This document shows positions 26,247 through 34,490 of a stretch of DNA of 62,806 bases, piece after piece. How positions within the stretch are numbered: position 1 is the stretch's first letter; each line of letters starts with the position of its first letter. Source of the stretch: Metarhizobium sp039808465 (GTDB taxonomy: Bacteria > Pseudomonadota > Alphaproteobacteria > Rhizobiales > Rhizobiaceae); the NCBI GenBank assembly GCA_039808465.1, contig JBDHTA010000002.1, positions 1 through 62,806 of the forward strand, given 5' to 3'. Both the position numbers and the translations under genes were made by a program. A model generated the notes under the pieces. It was given only the letters and a program-made list of their open reading frames with translations. It searched no databases and had not been told where the DNA came from.

Positions 26247-27194
26247 TCAATGATTGACGATGCGCGCCTTGCTGCGCAGCTCTTCCAGATATTTCTGCTC
26301 GGCCGGATCGGGGCCGCCCTTGGCCTTGCCGAGATCCTCGGCGCGGAACACGACTTCGGCGGCGTAATCGTCATTGACCTGGCGCTTGTTGCAGATCGCC
26401 AGATATTCGACGCCGCGCTCGGTGACGCGGGTTCCGGTGGTCTGGCCGTTCGCCTTGAGAACCAGCGGCTTCCAGTCTTCCGGCAGTTCCGGCTCCAGAA
26501 CGCGGCCGAGATTGCGGATCGACACGTCCTTCATGGTGGCGGCGAAGACCTTGGCCTGCTCGCAGCCCGGAAATTTCGAGCGCGACGCCTCGGCTTCGGC
26601 CTTGCGCTTGCCGGTGATGCCCTTCTTGGAAGCGGGAACGACGAAGATGACCTGTTGCAGAAAATATTCGGTCGTTACCGGCTTTTCCTTGTTTTGCAGC
26701 ATACGCGTCACGAGCTGCTGGTTGGAAAAGCCGCCGCCCGAATTGCGGGCGTTGACGGCGCGCGGCCAGCTCATCGACACGGCGATATAGGACTTGAAAT
26801 GCTCCACGCCGACACCGGCCTGATTGATGATCTTGCCCATCTGGTCCGGCGTCATCTTGTTGCTGCCCGCAAAGCGCGCAAAGGCGGCGTCGACTTCCTG
26901 CGTCGAGACCGACATGCCCATCCGGGCGATTTCCTGCCGTTTCAGGGCTTCGTCGATCAACTGCTCCTTGGCCAGCTTGTTGAGATTGCCCTTGGCGCGC
27001 TGAAGCTTGAGGAAGGCGACGCGCCGGGAGACGTCACCATTGGTGATGACGCTCTTGTTGACGGTGATGCTGACCTGGCTTGACGAGGAAGAGGCGGCAA
27101 AGGCGGGCCGTGCCGCAGGATCGACAACCAGCGCCATTGCCAGAGCGGCTGCTCCGAACATCAGGGCACGGATCGGTTTGCTTGCGGATTTCAT
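26247..27194 (-). CDS. surA: SurA-like periplasmic chaperone
   Basis: A 315-residue secreted protein expected to help outer-membrane proteins fold in the periplasm. The signal peptide MKSASKPIRALMFGAAALAMA ends near AFA. The SurA N-terminal domain (about residues 35-150: INKSVITNGDVSRR-like start, EQLIDEALKRQEI) is clear. The C-terminal part resembles a parvulin fold but lacks recognisable PPIase motifs, so isomerase activity is doubtful. GAGG lies upstream of the ATG at 27194. The frame continues upstream, but that part only translates a repeat. The lptD-surA-pdxA order supports the call. Confidence 0.85.
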   Translation of the reverse strand: MKSASKPIRALMFGAAALAMALVVDPAARPAFAASSSSSQVSITVNKSVITNGDVSRRVAFLKLQRAKGNLNKLAKEQLIDEALKRQEIARMGMSVSTQEVDAAFARFAGSNKMTPDQMGKIINQAGVGVEHFKSYIAVSMSWPRAVNARNSGGGFSNQQLVTRMLQNKEKPVTTEYFLQQVIFVVPASKKGITGKRKAEAEASRSKFPGCEQAKVFAATMKDVSIRNLGRVLEPELPEDWKPLVLKANGQTTGTRVTERGVEYLAICNKRQVNDDYAAEVVFRAEDLGKAKGGPDPAEQKYLEELRSKARIVNH

Positions 27195-27264
27195 GAGCGG
27201 ACCTCGTATCTGTCGCCGCGACATGCCGCGCGGCCCCGGAATTTTGCTGGACCTTATACTAACC

Positions 27265-27336
27265 GCAATTCCAGCAAAAGTGTGAAGCGGTGTTGCGCGA
27301 GGAATTGCGGCATGAAAACGAGCAATTCCAGCAAAA
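27265..27336. repeat. Dispersed two-hairpin repeat, copy C plus a half copy
   Basis: GCAATTCC (27265-27272) and GGAATTGC (27301-27308) form the outer stem with the same spacing as copy A, and the inner GCAAAA pairs imperfectly with TGTTGC. After a CATGAAAACGAG linker a second left half (GCAATTCCAGCAAAA, 27322-27336) follows. It lies between lptD and surA; a TTTTGCTGG at 27242-27250 is an inverted fragment of the same motif. Confidence 0.7.
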
Positions 27337-27395
27337 ATCGCGAAGGTTTTTCGGGCGGCGGGCCTCCGCAGAGGCCGCCGCCGCAACCACAGGCC

Positions 27396-29765
27396 TTACC
27401 AGCTTGTCTTGGTGATGTCGGTGCTGCTGTCGCTGCCGCCGATACGGATGTCGCCGAGCGTGCGGAAGCTCAGCCGCGCCATCACGCGCCAGTCGTTCGC
27501 CGCGGTGTTCGACACGTCGGGAATGTCCGAAATGCCGATCGAGAAGATGGTGCATTCGTCTTCATAGGTGAAGCCGATGCTGCGGCGGCTGATGACGTCG
27601 TTGTTCAGATCCCAGTTGATTGCGCCGGAGACGGATATGTATTCCGTCAGCTTCACCGAGCCGGACGCCTGGATTTCCGAGGCGATCTCGTTGCTGCCAT
27701 ACTTGCCCTGCGGATCGATGTGGGAATAGCTCAGGCTGGACTGGAAGCGGTCATTGCCATAGGCAACCGTCGTGCCGGTGCGCTGGACGTTGAAGTCGTC
27801 CTCGTCGAAACGGCCGGTGGCGGCGATCGACAGGCCGAAGGGCGTCGTGGCGCCGACCATGCCGACGAAATCGGACGTATCCGTTTCGAGGCCGGATCTC
27901 GCGCCCGCATAGACCAGATCGTCGGTGGCGAAGGAATTGGTTCCCGCCAGATGATAGGACTGGCCGAACAGCCCGTTCAGCGTATAGCCATTGTCGAAGC
28001 TGCCGGTGTAGCGGATGCCGACATTGGCGCGCGTGCCACCCTCGATGCGGTCGTAGCCGGAATATTTGTCGCGCTCGAACAGGTTGGTGGCGTCGAAGAC
28101 GAAGCTTTGCGCGTCCTCGTTCGGCAGCCTGCCTGCCAGCGGCTCGTTCGGGCGCACGTAGAGCTGCGCGATCGGCTCGATGATATGGGTGCTGTTGTCG
28201 GTCGAGACGAGGAAGGGATAGCGCGCTTCCAGCCCGGCGGTCGCCATGACGCGGCTGTTGGCGTCATTGCCGTCGAAGCCGCCGGTATAGACGTAGGTGC
28301 CGGGATTGATAAGGTTCGGCGCGGTCATGTCGACGTTGAGAAGGTCGCCGCGCAGCGCCAGCATCGGTGTCAGCACCAGCCCGCCCGGCGCGACGAAGCT
28401 GCGCTTCCATTCCGCTTCCGTCGTCATGCGCGCCATGCGCCCGTCGAGCCCGCGAAAGCGGTCGACGCCGGAAAGCGTGTTCACATCCGCCTTCTCGCGA
28501 TAGACATTGATGAAGTTCATGTCGATCGACAACTCGCCGCCCGCCACCGGCTGCGGCGCGTAATAGCTGTAATCGATCACCGGCGCGGCGATGGCCTGCT
28601 TCTTTTCGAGATCGCTGGACAGGGTGGCGTCCTGAATGTCGAAATAGAAGGCGCGCATGTCGAAGAAATTGCGCTTGCCGAGCCCGGTCAGGTAGGCCTG
28701 GCTGGTATGCACCAGCTCGTCGCCGTAAACATCATAGGTGCGCGAGAAGTTGTTGTCGCTCTGCACCATCACGTCCCAGCCGAAAGCCCAGCGCGGGTTG
28801 ATCTGGAAATCGCCCTTGGAGGCGATCAGCCCGCGGCCGTCCTTTTCGTAATCCGAGGTGGCGGTCTTGAAATCCTCGCGGTTGGCCTGATGAATGCCGG
28901 CGGCGCGGATGGAGAATTCGCCATTGTCGAGGCGCTGGCGGTATTCGGCATCCAGCAGGAAGCCCTGCTTGGTGTAGCCGGTGCCGCTGACCGTCAGATC
29001 CTGGCTGGGAGAAATCACGTAGTAATAGGGAATCGTCAGGCCGAAACCGAGATTCTGCGTCTGCGACATGCGCGGAAACAGGAAGCCGCTCTTGCGCTTC
29101 ACCGTATGATCGGGAACTTCCAGCACCGGAATCCAGGCGATCGGCATGCCGAACAGCTCGAAGCGGGCGTTGTGCAGGCGGATCGTGCGTTTCTCGCCGT
29201 TCTGCACCAGCTTTTCCGCCTTCACCTGCCACAGCGGCGGGCGCTCGGGATGCTCCGCGCAGGGCAGGCAGGCCGTGTAGACGCCGTTGTTGAGCACCAT
29301 GTCGCGGCCGCCGATGCGCTCGCCGCTTTCGGCGGCAAAGCGCGTGTTGTCGGCGGTTTCGATGCGCAGCGCGTTCAGGAAGCCGTCGGCGAAATTGTCG
29401 GTGACATCGAGCGTTTCGGCGTAGAGGCGGGTGCCGCCCGGCTCGATCAGCTCGATATTGCCGATGGCGGTCATGCGGCCGGTCTTCTGGTTATACTCGA
29501 CCCGTTGCGACACCATCTTGTAGCCGCCGTAATTGATCTGGACGCCGCCGATGGCGGAAATGCGCTCGGCATCCTTGTCGTAGACGAGTTCGTTCGCCGA
29601 CAGCATCAGCTTCGCATCGGCGGGAATGTTCGGCTCCATCGCTTGCAGGCGGCCGGTCTGCGCATAGGCGGACGGCGCCGCAACGCTGAGATACGCGCAC
29701 ACGGACACACTGGTCAGCAAGGCAGCCGTCAGGCGCCCGATTGTCTTGCGGTTATTGACCGCCAC
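27396..29765 (-). CDS. lptD: LPS-assembly outer-membrane protein LptD
   Basis: The outer-membrane beta-barrel that inserts lipopolysaccharide into the outer leaflet, with LptE as plug. The 789-residue protein has a signal peptide ending near SAYAQ, an N-terminal OstA/LptA-like beta-jellyroll (about residues 50-165), and a C-terminal barrel. Cys166 and Cys169 in ACLPC and a single late Cys in YEDEC may form the disulfides needed for assembly. The start is GTG, overlapping the lptG stop by 1 nt. Confidence 0.96.
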   Translation of the reverse strand: MAVNNRKTIGRLTAALLTSVSVCAYLSVAAPSAYAQTGRLQAMEPNIPADAKLMLSANELVYDKDAERISAIGGVQINYGGYKMVSQRVEYNQKTGRMTAIGNIELIEPGGTRLYAETLDVTDNFADGFLNALRIETADNTRFAAESGERIGGRDMVLNNGVYTACLPCAEHPERPPLWQVKAEKLVQNGEKRTIRLHNARFELFGMPIAWIPVLEVPDHTVKRKSGFLFPRMSQTQNLGFGLTIPYYYVISPSQDLTVSGTGYTKQGFLLDAEYRQRLDNGEFSIRAAGIHQANREDFKTATSDYEKDGRGLIASKGDFQINPRWAFGWDVMVQSDNNFSRTYDVYGDELVHTSQAYLTGLGKRNFFDMRAFYFDIQDATLSSDLEKKQAIAAPVIDYSYYAPQPVAGGELSIDMNFINVYREKADVNTLSGVDRFRGLDGRMARMTTEAEWKRSFVAPGGLVLTPMLALRGDLLNVDMTAPNLINPGTYVYTGGFDGNDANSRVMATAGLEARYPFLVSTDNSTHIIEPIAQLYVRPNEPLAGRLPNEDAQSFVFDATNLFERDKYSGYDRIEGGTRANVGIRYTGSFDNGYTLNGLFGQSYHLAGTNSFATDDLVYAGARSGLETDTSDFVGMVGATTPFGLSIAATGRFDEDDFNVQRTGTTVAYGNDRFQSSLSYSHIDPQGKYGSNEIASEIQASGSVKLTEYISVSGAINWDLNNDVISRRSIGFTYEDECTIFSIGISDIPDVSNTAANDWRVMARLSFRTLGDIRIGGSDSSTDITKTSW

Positions 29766-30850
29766 TAGCCATCCTCCTGATGCAGCAGGATCGTTGCCCC
29801 AAGCGCCAACGCCACCACGACCGGAATCCAGGCCGCGATGAACGGAGGCACCACGCCGCTGCTTCCGAAAGCTTTTACAAGCACGGTCACAACATAAAGC
29901 ACGAAGCCTGAAATGATTCCACCCAGAATCACCGAACGCGATTGTGCAAAACGGCTGAATTTGAGCGAAACGGTTGCAGCGATCATTGTCATTGCCGCGA
30001 GAAGCAGAGGAAGCGACAAGAGGGAATGAAACTGCGTCTCCAGCGCCTTGGTCGATACGCCAAAGGCTTTTGCCACTGAAATTTTGTTAGAAAGCTCATA
30101 AAAAGCAACGGTTTCCGGTTGTGACAAACGTTCCTGGACGAATTCCGCCTTCAGGTTCGTCTTCACCTGTGCGGTTTCCTGACGGACGGGAATCTCGCCC
30201 GGCCGGGTCTCGACCACGTCATTAAGCAACCAGTAACCATTCTGCAACTTTGCAGAGCTTGCATCCTGCCGGGAAACGATATGGCCCTCGGAATCGAAAT
30301 GCAGCACCACCGCGTCGATGAGCAGCGTGCCGCTCTCCAGGATGACCTTGCCGCCGATCACCGTGTCCTGCCCGTCGCTGATCTGGCGGATCCAGGGCAG
30401 GGCGGAAATGGTCGCGGCGCCGGAGCGCGTGCGCCAGTCGGCTTCGAGGTTCAGCGCCTGCTTCTGCCCCCAGGCCGCCAGCGGGTTGAGCGCGAAGGTG
30501 GTGCCGATGCCGACGAGAATCGCGCCCGCGATGAAGGGCGCCATGAACTGCCAGACGGAAATCCCGGCCGCGCGCGTCACCACCAACTCGTAGCGGCGGT
30601 TGAGCGCGATCAGCACCGTCATGCCGACGAAGAGCGAGATGAAGGGAATGGTCTGTTGCAGGATGAGCGGCAGGCGCAGCAGCGTCATGGCGAGCGCCCC
30701 GAACAGATTGTAGCCGGTCAGCCCCGACATGCGCCCGGAGGTCTCGGAAAAATCGATCAGGAAGACGATCGCCGCCACCCCCATCAGGAACCAGAAGGTC
30801 GTGATCAGGTAGCGTTTCAGGAAATAGCGCCCGAGGGTGGAGAAGATCAT
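29765..30850 (-). CDS. lptG: LPS export ABC transporter permease LptG
   Basis: An inner-membrane subunit of the LptB2FG complex that extracts LPS from the inner membrane. The 361-residue protein has three N-terminal and three C-terminal transmembrane helices around a periplasmic beta-jellyroll, starting MIFSTLGRYFLKRYLI. It overlaps lptF by ATGA and lptD by 1 nt. The ATPase gene lptB is not in this window. Confidence 0.95.
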   Translation of the reverse strand: MIFSTLGRYFLKRYLITTFWFLMGVAAIVFLIDFSETSGRMSGLTGYNLFGALAMTLLRLPLILQQTIPFISLFVGMTVLIALNRRYELVVTRAAGISVWQFMAPFIAGAILVGIGTTFALNPLAAWGQKQALNLEADWRTRSGAATISALPWIRQISDGQDTVIGGKVILESGTLLIDAVVLHFDSEGHIVSRQDASSAKLQNGYWLLNDVVETRPGEIPVRQETAQVKTNLKAEFVQERLSQPETVAFYELSNKISVAKAFGVSTKALETQFHSLLSLPLLLAAMTMIAATVSLKFSRFAQSRSVILGGIISGFVLYVVTVLVKAFGSSGVVPPFIAAWIPVVVALALGATILLHQEDG

Positions 30851-32031
30851 GGGCGTCCTCCGCTGGCGGGCATATCCGGCCCGGAGGAGGGGCGCAGCTG
30901 CTCCGCCTTGCGCATGGCCGCCGAACTGAGCTTGACCATGATGGTCGGCATCAGGAACTTGCGGTCCGTCGCCAGCAGATAGGCGAAATAGCCGCCCGAG
31001 ACCAGCGGGATCAGATACATCGGCAGGATGAAGAACGGCTTCGTTTCCGCCTGGTTGGAACAGTAGAACGACGCCCCGCGCAGCAGGAAGGCGACGATGA
31101 GCGCCGAGATCATCGGATGCAGGCGCGCGTCGCGATGGGAGCGGGCGTCGCCCGCCAGGATCAGCGCCGCCAGCGCAAACAGCAGCGGGAAACACCATTC
31201 CGTCAGGCGGCGATGCAGCTCGGCGCGGTATTCCGCCGCCTTTTCCTTCACGCTCGGGTCGTTCGGATCGGGGTTGAGCAGATAGGTCAGGCTGCGGTCG
31301 CCGGGCCGGAGCGTCATCTGCCCCCGGCTTTCGGTCAGATCCGACAGGTCGAAGGAATAGGAATCGAAGCGGATGACCGAGACGTTGTCGCCCGGCAGCT
31401 TGCGGTGCACCTCGCCGTCGCGCATGATCAGCGCCGTGCCCTCGGCGTTCACCGCGCCCTCGCGGGCGTAATACATCAGGTCGTAGGCCGGGTTGCGGTA
31501 ATCGATGACCAGCAGGCCCTTCAGCACGCGGCCGGAATGGCGCTCGGAAATCTGGATGTAGAGCCCTTCCTCGACGCGGCGGAAAGTCTTTTCCTCGATG
31601 ACGGAGGAGAGCAGATCCGCATAGGTGGCCGCCACCATCTCGCGCGCGGCCACGCGCACCTTCGGCTCCAGCATGTTGTCGATGATGAAGGAGAAGGCGC
31701 TGAGCAGCGCCGCCAGCAGCAGCACCGGCCGGATGACCGTGCGTCGCGAAGCGCCCGACGCCTCGATCACAGTCAGTTCCGAATCGTTGTTCATCGCCGT
31801 CAGCGTCTGGGCGATGCCGATGACGATGGCGAAGGGCAGCACGATGGGAATGATGGTCGGCAGGATCAGCGACGCCAGCTTCATGAAGGAGCCGATCGAC
31901 TGGCCGTTATCCGTCACCAGATTGATTCGGTTGAGAACCTGGGTCGTCCATATGATCGCGAGCACCGGCAGCAGCGCCACCAGAAACATCTGCGTTACGC
32001 GACGCAATATGTAGGACTCGAGAAGCTTCAT
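30847..32031 (-). CDS. lptF: LPS export ABC transporter permease LptF
   Basis: Partner of LptG in the LPS extraction complex. About 394 residues starting MKLLESYILRRVTQMF, with transmembrane helices at both ends and a periplasmic domain in the middle. The cytoplasmic helix region contains NNDSELTVIEASGAS, the coupling segment of YjgP/YjgQ family proteins. An ATG nine codons upstream is possible. It is the first gene of the LPS/SurA run. Confidence 0.95.
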   Translation of the reverse strand: MKLLESYILRRVTQMFLVALLPVLAIIWTTQVLNRINLVTDNGQSIGSFMKLASLILPTIIPIVLPFAIVIGIAQTLTAMNNDSELTVIEASGASRRTVIRPVLLLAALLSAFSFIIDNMLEPKVRVAAREMVAATYADLLSSVIEEKTFRRVEEGLYIQISERHSGRVLKGLLVIDYRNPAYDLMYYAREGAVNAEGTALIMRDGEVHRKLPGDNVSVIRFDSYSFDLSDLTESRGQMTLRPGDRSLTYLLNPDPNDPSVKEKAAEYRAELHRRLTEWCFPLLFALAALILAGDARSHRDARLHPMISALIVAFLLRGASFYCSNQAETKPFFILPMYLIPLVSGGYFAYLLATDRKFLMPTIMVKLSSAAMRKAEQLRPSSGPDMPASGGRP

Positions 32032-32177
32032 GCCTGTCTTTGTGTATCGCCGTTTCATCGGCCGGGTTTGTGCCGCCTCACTTACGCGCTTTGTGAAGGA
32101 TTGGCGACGGGGGACATGGCAAATTTACGGCTTGTCGAATGATATTTCCTGTTGTGTGCCAATTCGGTCATCATGCC

Positions 32178-32280
32178 GGAGCGTGTCCGGGAAAAGCGCA
32201 AGCCGGTTTTCCGGAAAGACAAACGAAAACAGGAGCCCCGAATCTGCCGGTCCAGACATGAAACCGGCAGATTCGGGGCT
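32178..32280. repeat. Two-hairpin repeat, copy E, with perfect 18-bp inverted repeat
   Basis: CCGGGAAAA (32187-32195) pairs with TTTTCCGG (32207-32214), then an ACGAAAACAGGAG linker leads into AGCCCCGAATCTGCCGGT (32234-32251) and its exact reverse complement (32263-32280) around an 11-nt loop. It fills much of the 312-nt gap between the divergent lptF and pepA genes, so it cannot be a simple terminator of either. Confidence 0.75.
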
Positions 32281-32343
32281 TGAAATTGCCGTCTGCTGGC
32301 CGTCATGATCGGCCTTGACGTTTTCTGTGGAGAATCAGGACTC

Positions 32344-33834
32344 ATGAATTTCGAAATCGCCTTCGCCGCAGCCGCCGCCCTCAATGGCGCGACGGCGGTA
32401 TCCCTGAAACTGTCCGGCGAGGGCGCCATCGCGGGCGCGCAGGCGCTCGACCCGGCGGGCGTGTTCGAAAAGGCGGCGAAGGTCGCCTCCTTCAAGGCGA
32501 AATCGATGGCGGTGCTCGATCTGATCGCGCCGCAGGGCTCGCCGGCCGATCGCCTGCTGGTGATCGGCCTTGGCAAAGCGGCCGAACTCACCGCCCATGA
32601 CTGGCTGCGGGCGGGCGGCACCGCCGCCTCGAAGCTGGCGAAGGCGGAAAATGCCGTGGTGTTTCTGGATGCGCCCGGCGCTACGGTGACGGGGCGGGAG
32701 GCTGCGGATTTCGCGCTCGGCCTGCATCTGCGCGGCTATGCCTTCGACAGCTACAAGACGAAGAAGAAGGACGACGAGGACAAGCCCGCCGCAAAGACCG
32801 TGAAGGTCACCATCGTCACCGATGCGGCAAAGGCGGCGGCGCAGGCCTATGCCACGGCGAAGGCGGTGGCCGATGGCGTCTGCCTTGCCCGCGATCTCGT
32901 CAACGAGCCCGCCAATATTCTCGGCCCCGTGGAATTTGCCGCCAAGGCCAAGGCGCTGGAGGCGCTCGGCGTCGAGGTGGAGATCCTCACCGAAACCGAA
33001 ATGACGGACCTGAAGATGGGCGCGCTGCTCGGCGTGTCGCAGGGTTCGGTGCGCCCGCCGCGCCTCGTCGTCATGCGCTGGAACGGCGGCGCGAACGACA
33101 AGCCGCTCGCCTTCATCGGCAAGGGCGTGGTGTTCGACACCGGCGGCATTTCCATCAAGCCCGCCGCGGGCATGGAGGACATGAAGGGCGACATGGGCGG
33201 CGCCGCCGCCGTCACCGGCCTGATGCATGTGCTGGCGGCGCGCAAGGCGAAGGTGAATGCGATCGGCATCATCGGCCTTGTCGAGAACATGCCCGACGGC
33301 AATGCCCAGCGCCCCGGCGATATCGTCACCTCCATGTCCGGCCAGACCATCGAGGTCATCAACACCGATGCCGAGGGACGCCTCGTGCTCTGCGATGCGC
33401 TGTGGTATTGCAAGGAGCGTTTCCAGCCGCAATTCATGATCAATCTCGCGACGCTCACCGGCGCGATCATGGTGGCGCTCGGCAGCGTTCATGCCGGGCT
33501 GTTCTCCAATGACGACGCGCTGTCGGAAAAGCTGCTGTCATCGGGTCTTTCGACGGACGAGAAGCTGTGGCGCATGCCGCTCGGCAAGGATTACGACAAG
33601 ATGATCGACAGCAAGTTCGCCGATATGAAGAACACCGGCGGCCGCTATGCCGGGTCGATCACGGCGGCGCATTTCCTCAAGCGTTTCGTCGGCGATACGC
33701 CCTGGGCGCATCTGGATATCGCGGGAACCGCCATGTCCTCGCCCTCGAACGAGATCAACCAGTCCTGGGGCTCGGGCTTTGGCGTGCGGCTGCTGGATGA
33801 GTTGGTCCGGGCTCACTACGAGAGCAAGTCTTGA
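32344..33834 (+). CDS. pepA: Leucyl aminopeptidase (M17 family)
   Basis: A cytoplasmic two-metal peptidase removing N-terminal residues. About 496 residues from MNFEIAFAAAAAL. The M17 signature NTDAEGRL and the metal ligands in KGVVFDTGGISIKP are present. I chose the ATG at 32344, preceded by GGAGAATCAGGA; the ATG at 32305 would add 13 residues without family support. It overlaps holC by 4 nt. Confidence 0.96.
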   Translation: MNFEIAFAAAAALNGATAVSLKLSGEGAIAGAQALDPAGVFEKAAKVASFKAKSMAVLDLIAPQGSPADRLLVIGLGKAAELTAHDWLRAGGTAASKLAKAENAVVFLDAPGATVTGREAADFALGLHLRGYAFDSYKTKKKDDEDKPAAKTVKVTIVTDAAKAAAQAYATAKAVADGVCLARDLVNEPANILGPVEFAAKAKALEALGVEVEILTETEMTDLKMGALLGVSQGSVRPPRLVVMRWNGGANDKPLAFIGKGVVFDTGGISIKPAAGMEDMKGDMGGAAAVTGLMHVLAARKAKVNAIGIIGLVENMPDGNAQRPGDIVTSMSGQTIEVINTDAEGRLVLCDALWYCKERFQPQFMINLATLTGAIMVALGSVHAGLFSNDDALSEKLLSSGLSTDEKLWRMPLGKDYDKMIDSKFADMKNTGGRYAGSITAAHFLKRFVGDTPWAHLDIAGTAMSSPSNEINQSWGSGFGVRLLDELVRAHYESKS

Positions 33835-34280
33835 CGGAAATCCTGTTCTATCACCTCACGGAAAGCCGTCTTGAGGATGCGCTTCCGCCCCTGCTCGAAC
33901 GCAGCATCGACCGGGGGTGGAAGGTCGCCGTGCAGATGCGCGACCCGGCGCTCAAGGAAAAGCTCGATCAGCATCTCTGGACGTTTCGTGACGACAGCTT
34001 CCTGCCGCATGGCGCCGATGACGGGCCGATGCCGGAGGAGCAGCCGGTGCTGCTGACGACGGCGGCGGACAATGCCAATGGCGCGACGGTGCGCTTCCTG
34101 ATCGACGGCGCGGAGCCGCCGCCGCTCGACGCTTACGAGCGCGTCGTCTTCATGTTCGACGGCTACGACCAGCCGCAGGTGGAAGCCGCGCGCGGCCACT
34201 GGAAAACCCTGAAGGCCGAGGGGCATACGCTGACCTACTGGCAGCAGAACGATGAGGGACGCTGGGAGAAGAAGGCGTAA
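33831..34280 (+). CDS. holC: DNA polymerase III chi subunit
   Basis: A 149-residue clamp-loader accessory protein that links DNA polymerase III to SSB. The sequence (EILFYHLTESRLEDALPPLLERS, DNANGATVRFLIDGAEPP, FMFDGYDQPQVEAAR) fits alphaproteobacterial HolC. The start is TTG within TTGA, overlapping the pepA stop, so translation is coupled; pepA-holC neighbours are common in proteobacteria. Confidence 0.92.
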   Translation: MTEILFYHLTESRLEDALPPLLERSIDRGWKVAVQMRDPALKEKLDQHLWTFRDDSFLPHGADDGPMPEEQPVLLTTAADNANGATVRFLIDGAEPPPLDAYERVVFMFDGYDQPQVEAARGHWKTLKAEGHTLTYWQQNDEGRWEKKA

Positions 34281-34340
34281 GGCGCGAAGGCAGGTTCTAT
34301 TCCGTCACTTGCTGCCGGAAAGAGGCTGAAAACCTCTCCT

Positions 34341-34449
34341 TCGTCATCCTCGGGCTTGTCCCGAGGATCTGCTGCCGCCTGCCAAGCATTTGACGGATAT
34401 GGATTATTTGCCGTGCTTGGATCCTCGGGCCAAGCCCGAGGATGACGGC
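34341..34449. repeat. RIME-like palindromic intergenic element
   Basis: About 108 nt framed by CGTCATCCTCGGG at one end and CCCGAGGATGACG at the other. Inside, CCTCGGGCTTGTCCCGAGG and CCTCGGGCCAAGCCCGAGG are two shorter palindromes flanking an AT-richer centre. Length and design match the Rhizobium-specific intergenic mosaic elements. It lies between the convergent holC and ABC-F genes and may act as their shared transcript end. Confidence 0.75.
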
Positions 34450-34490
34450 GGCGGGTGAGCGAGGTTTATCGATGACCCAAGGCGGAGGCG

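Noticed and set aside
27195..27386. Upstream extension of the surA frame (64 codons)
   Set aside because: It contains LHTFAGIA and FAIFAGIA, which are merely translations of the dispersed repeat, and the signal peptide with a Shine-Dalgarno begins at 27194.
30851..31198. Long N-terminal extension of LptG into lptF
   Set aside because: The extension is a different frame of lptF and shows no transmembrane or family pattern; the ATG at 30850 fits the LptF/G overlap.
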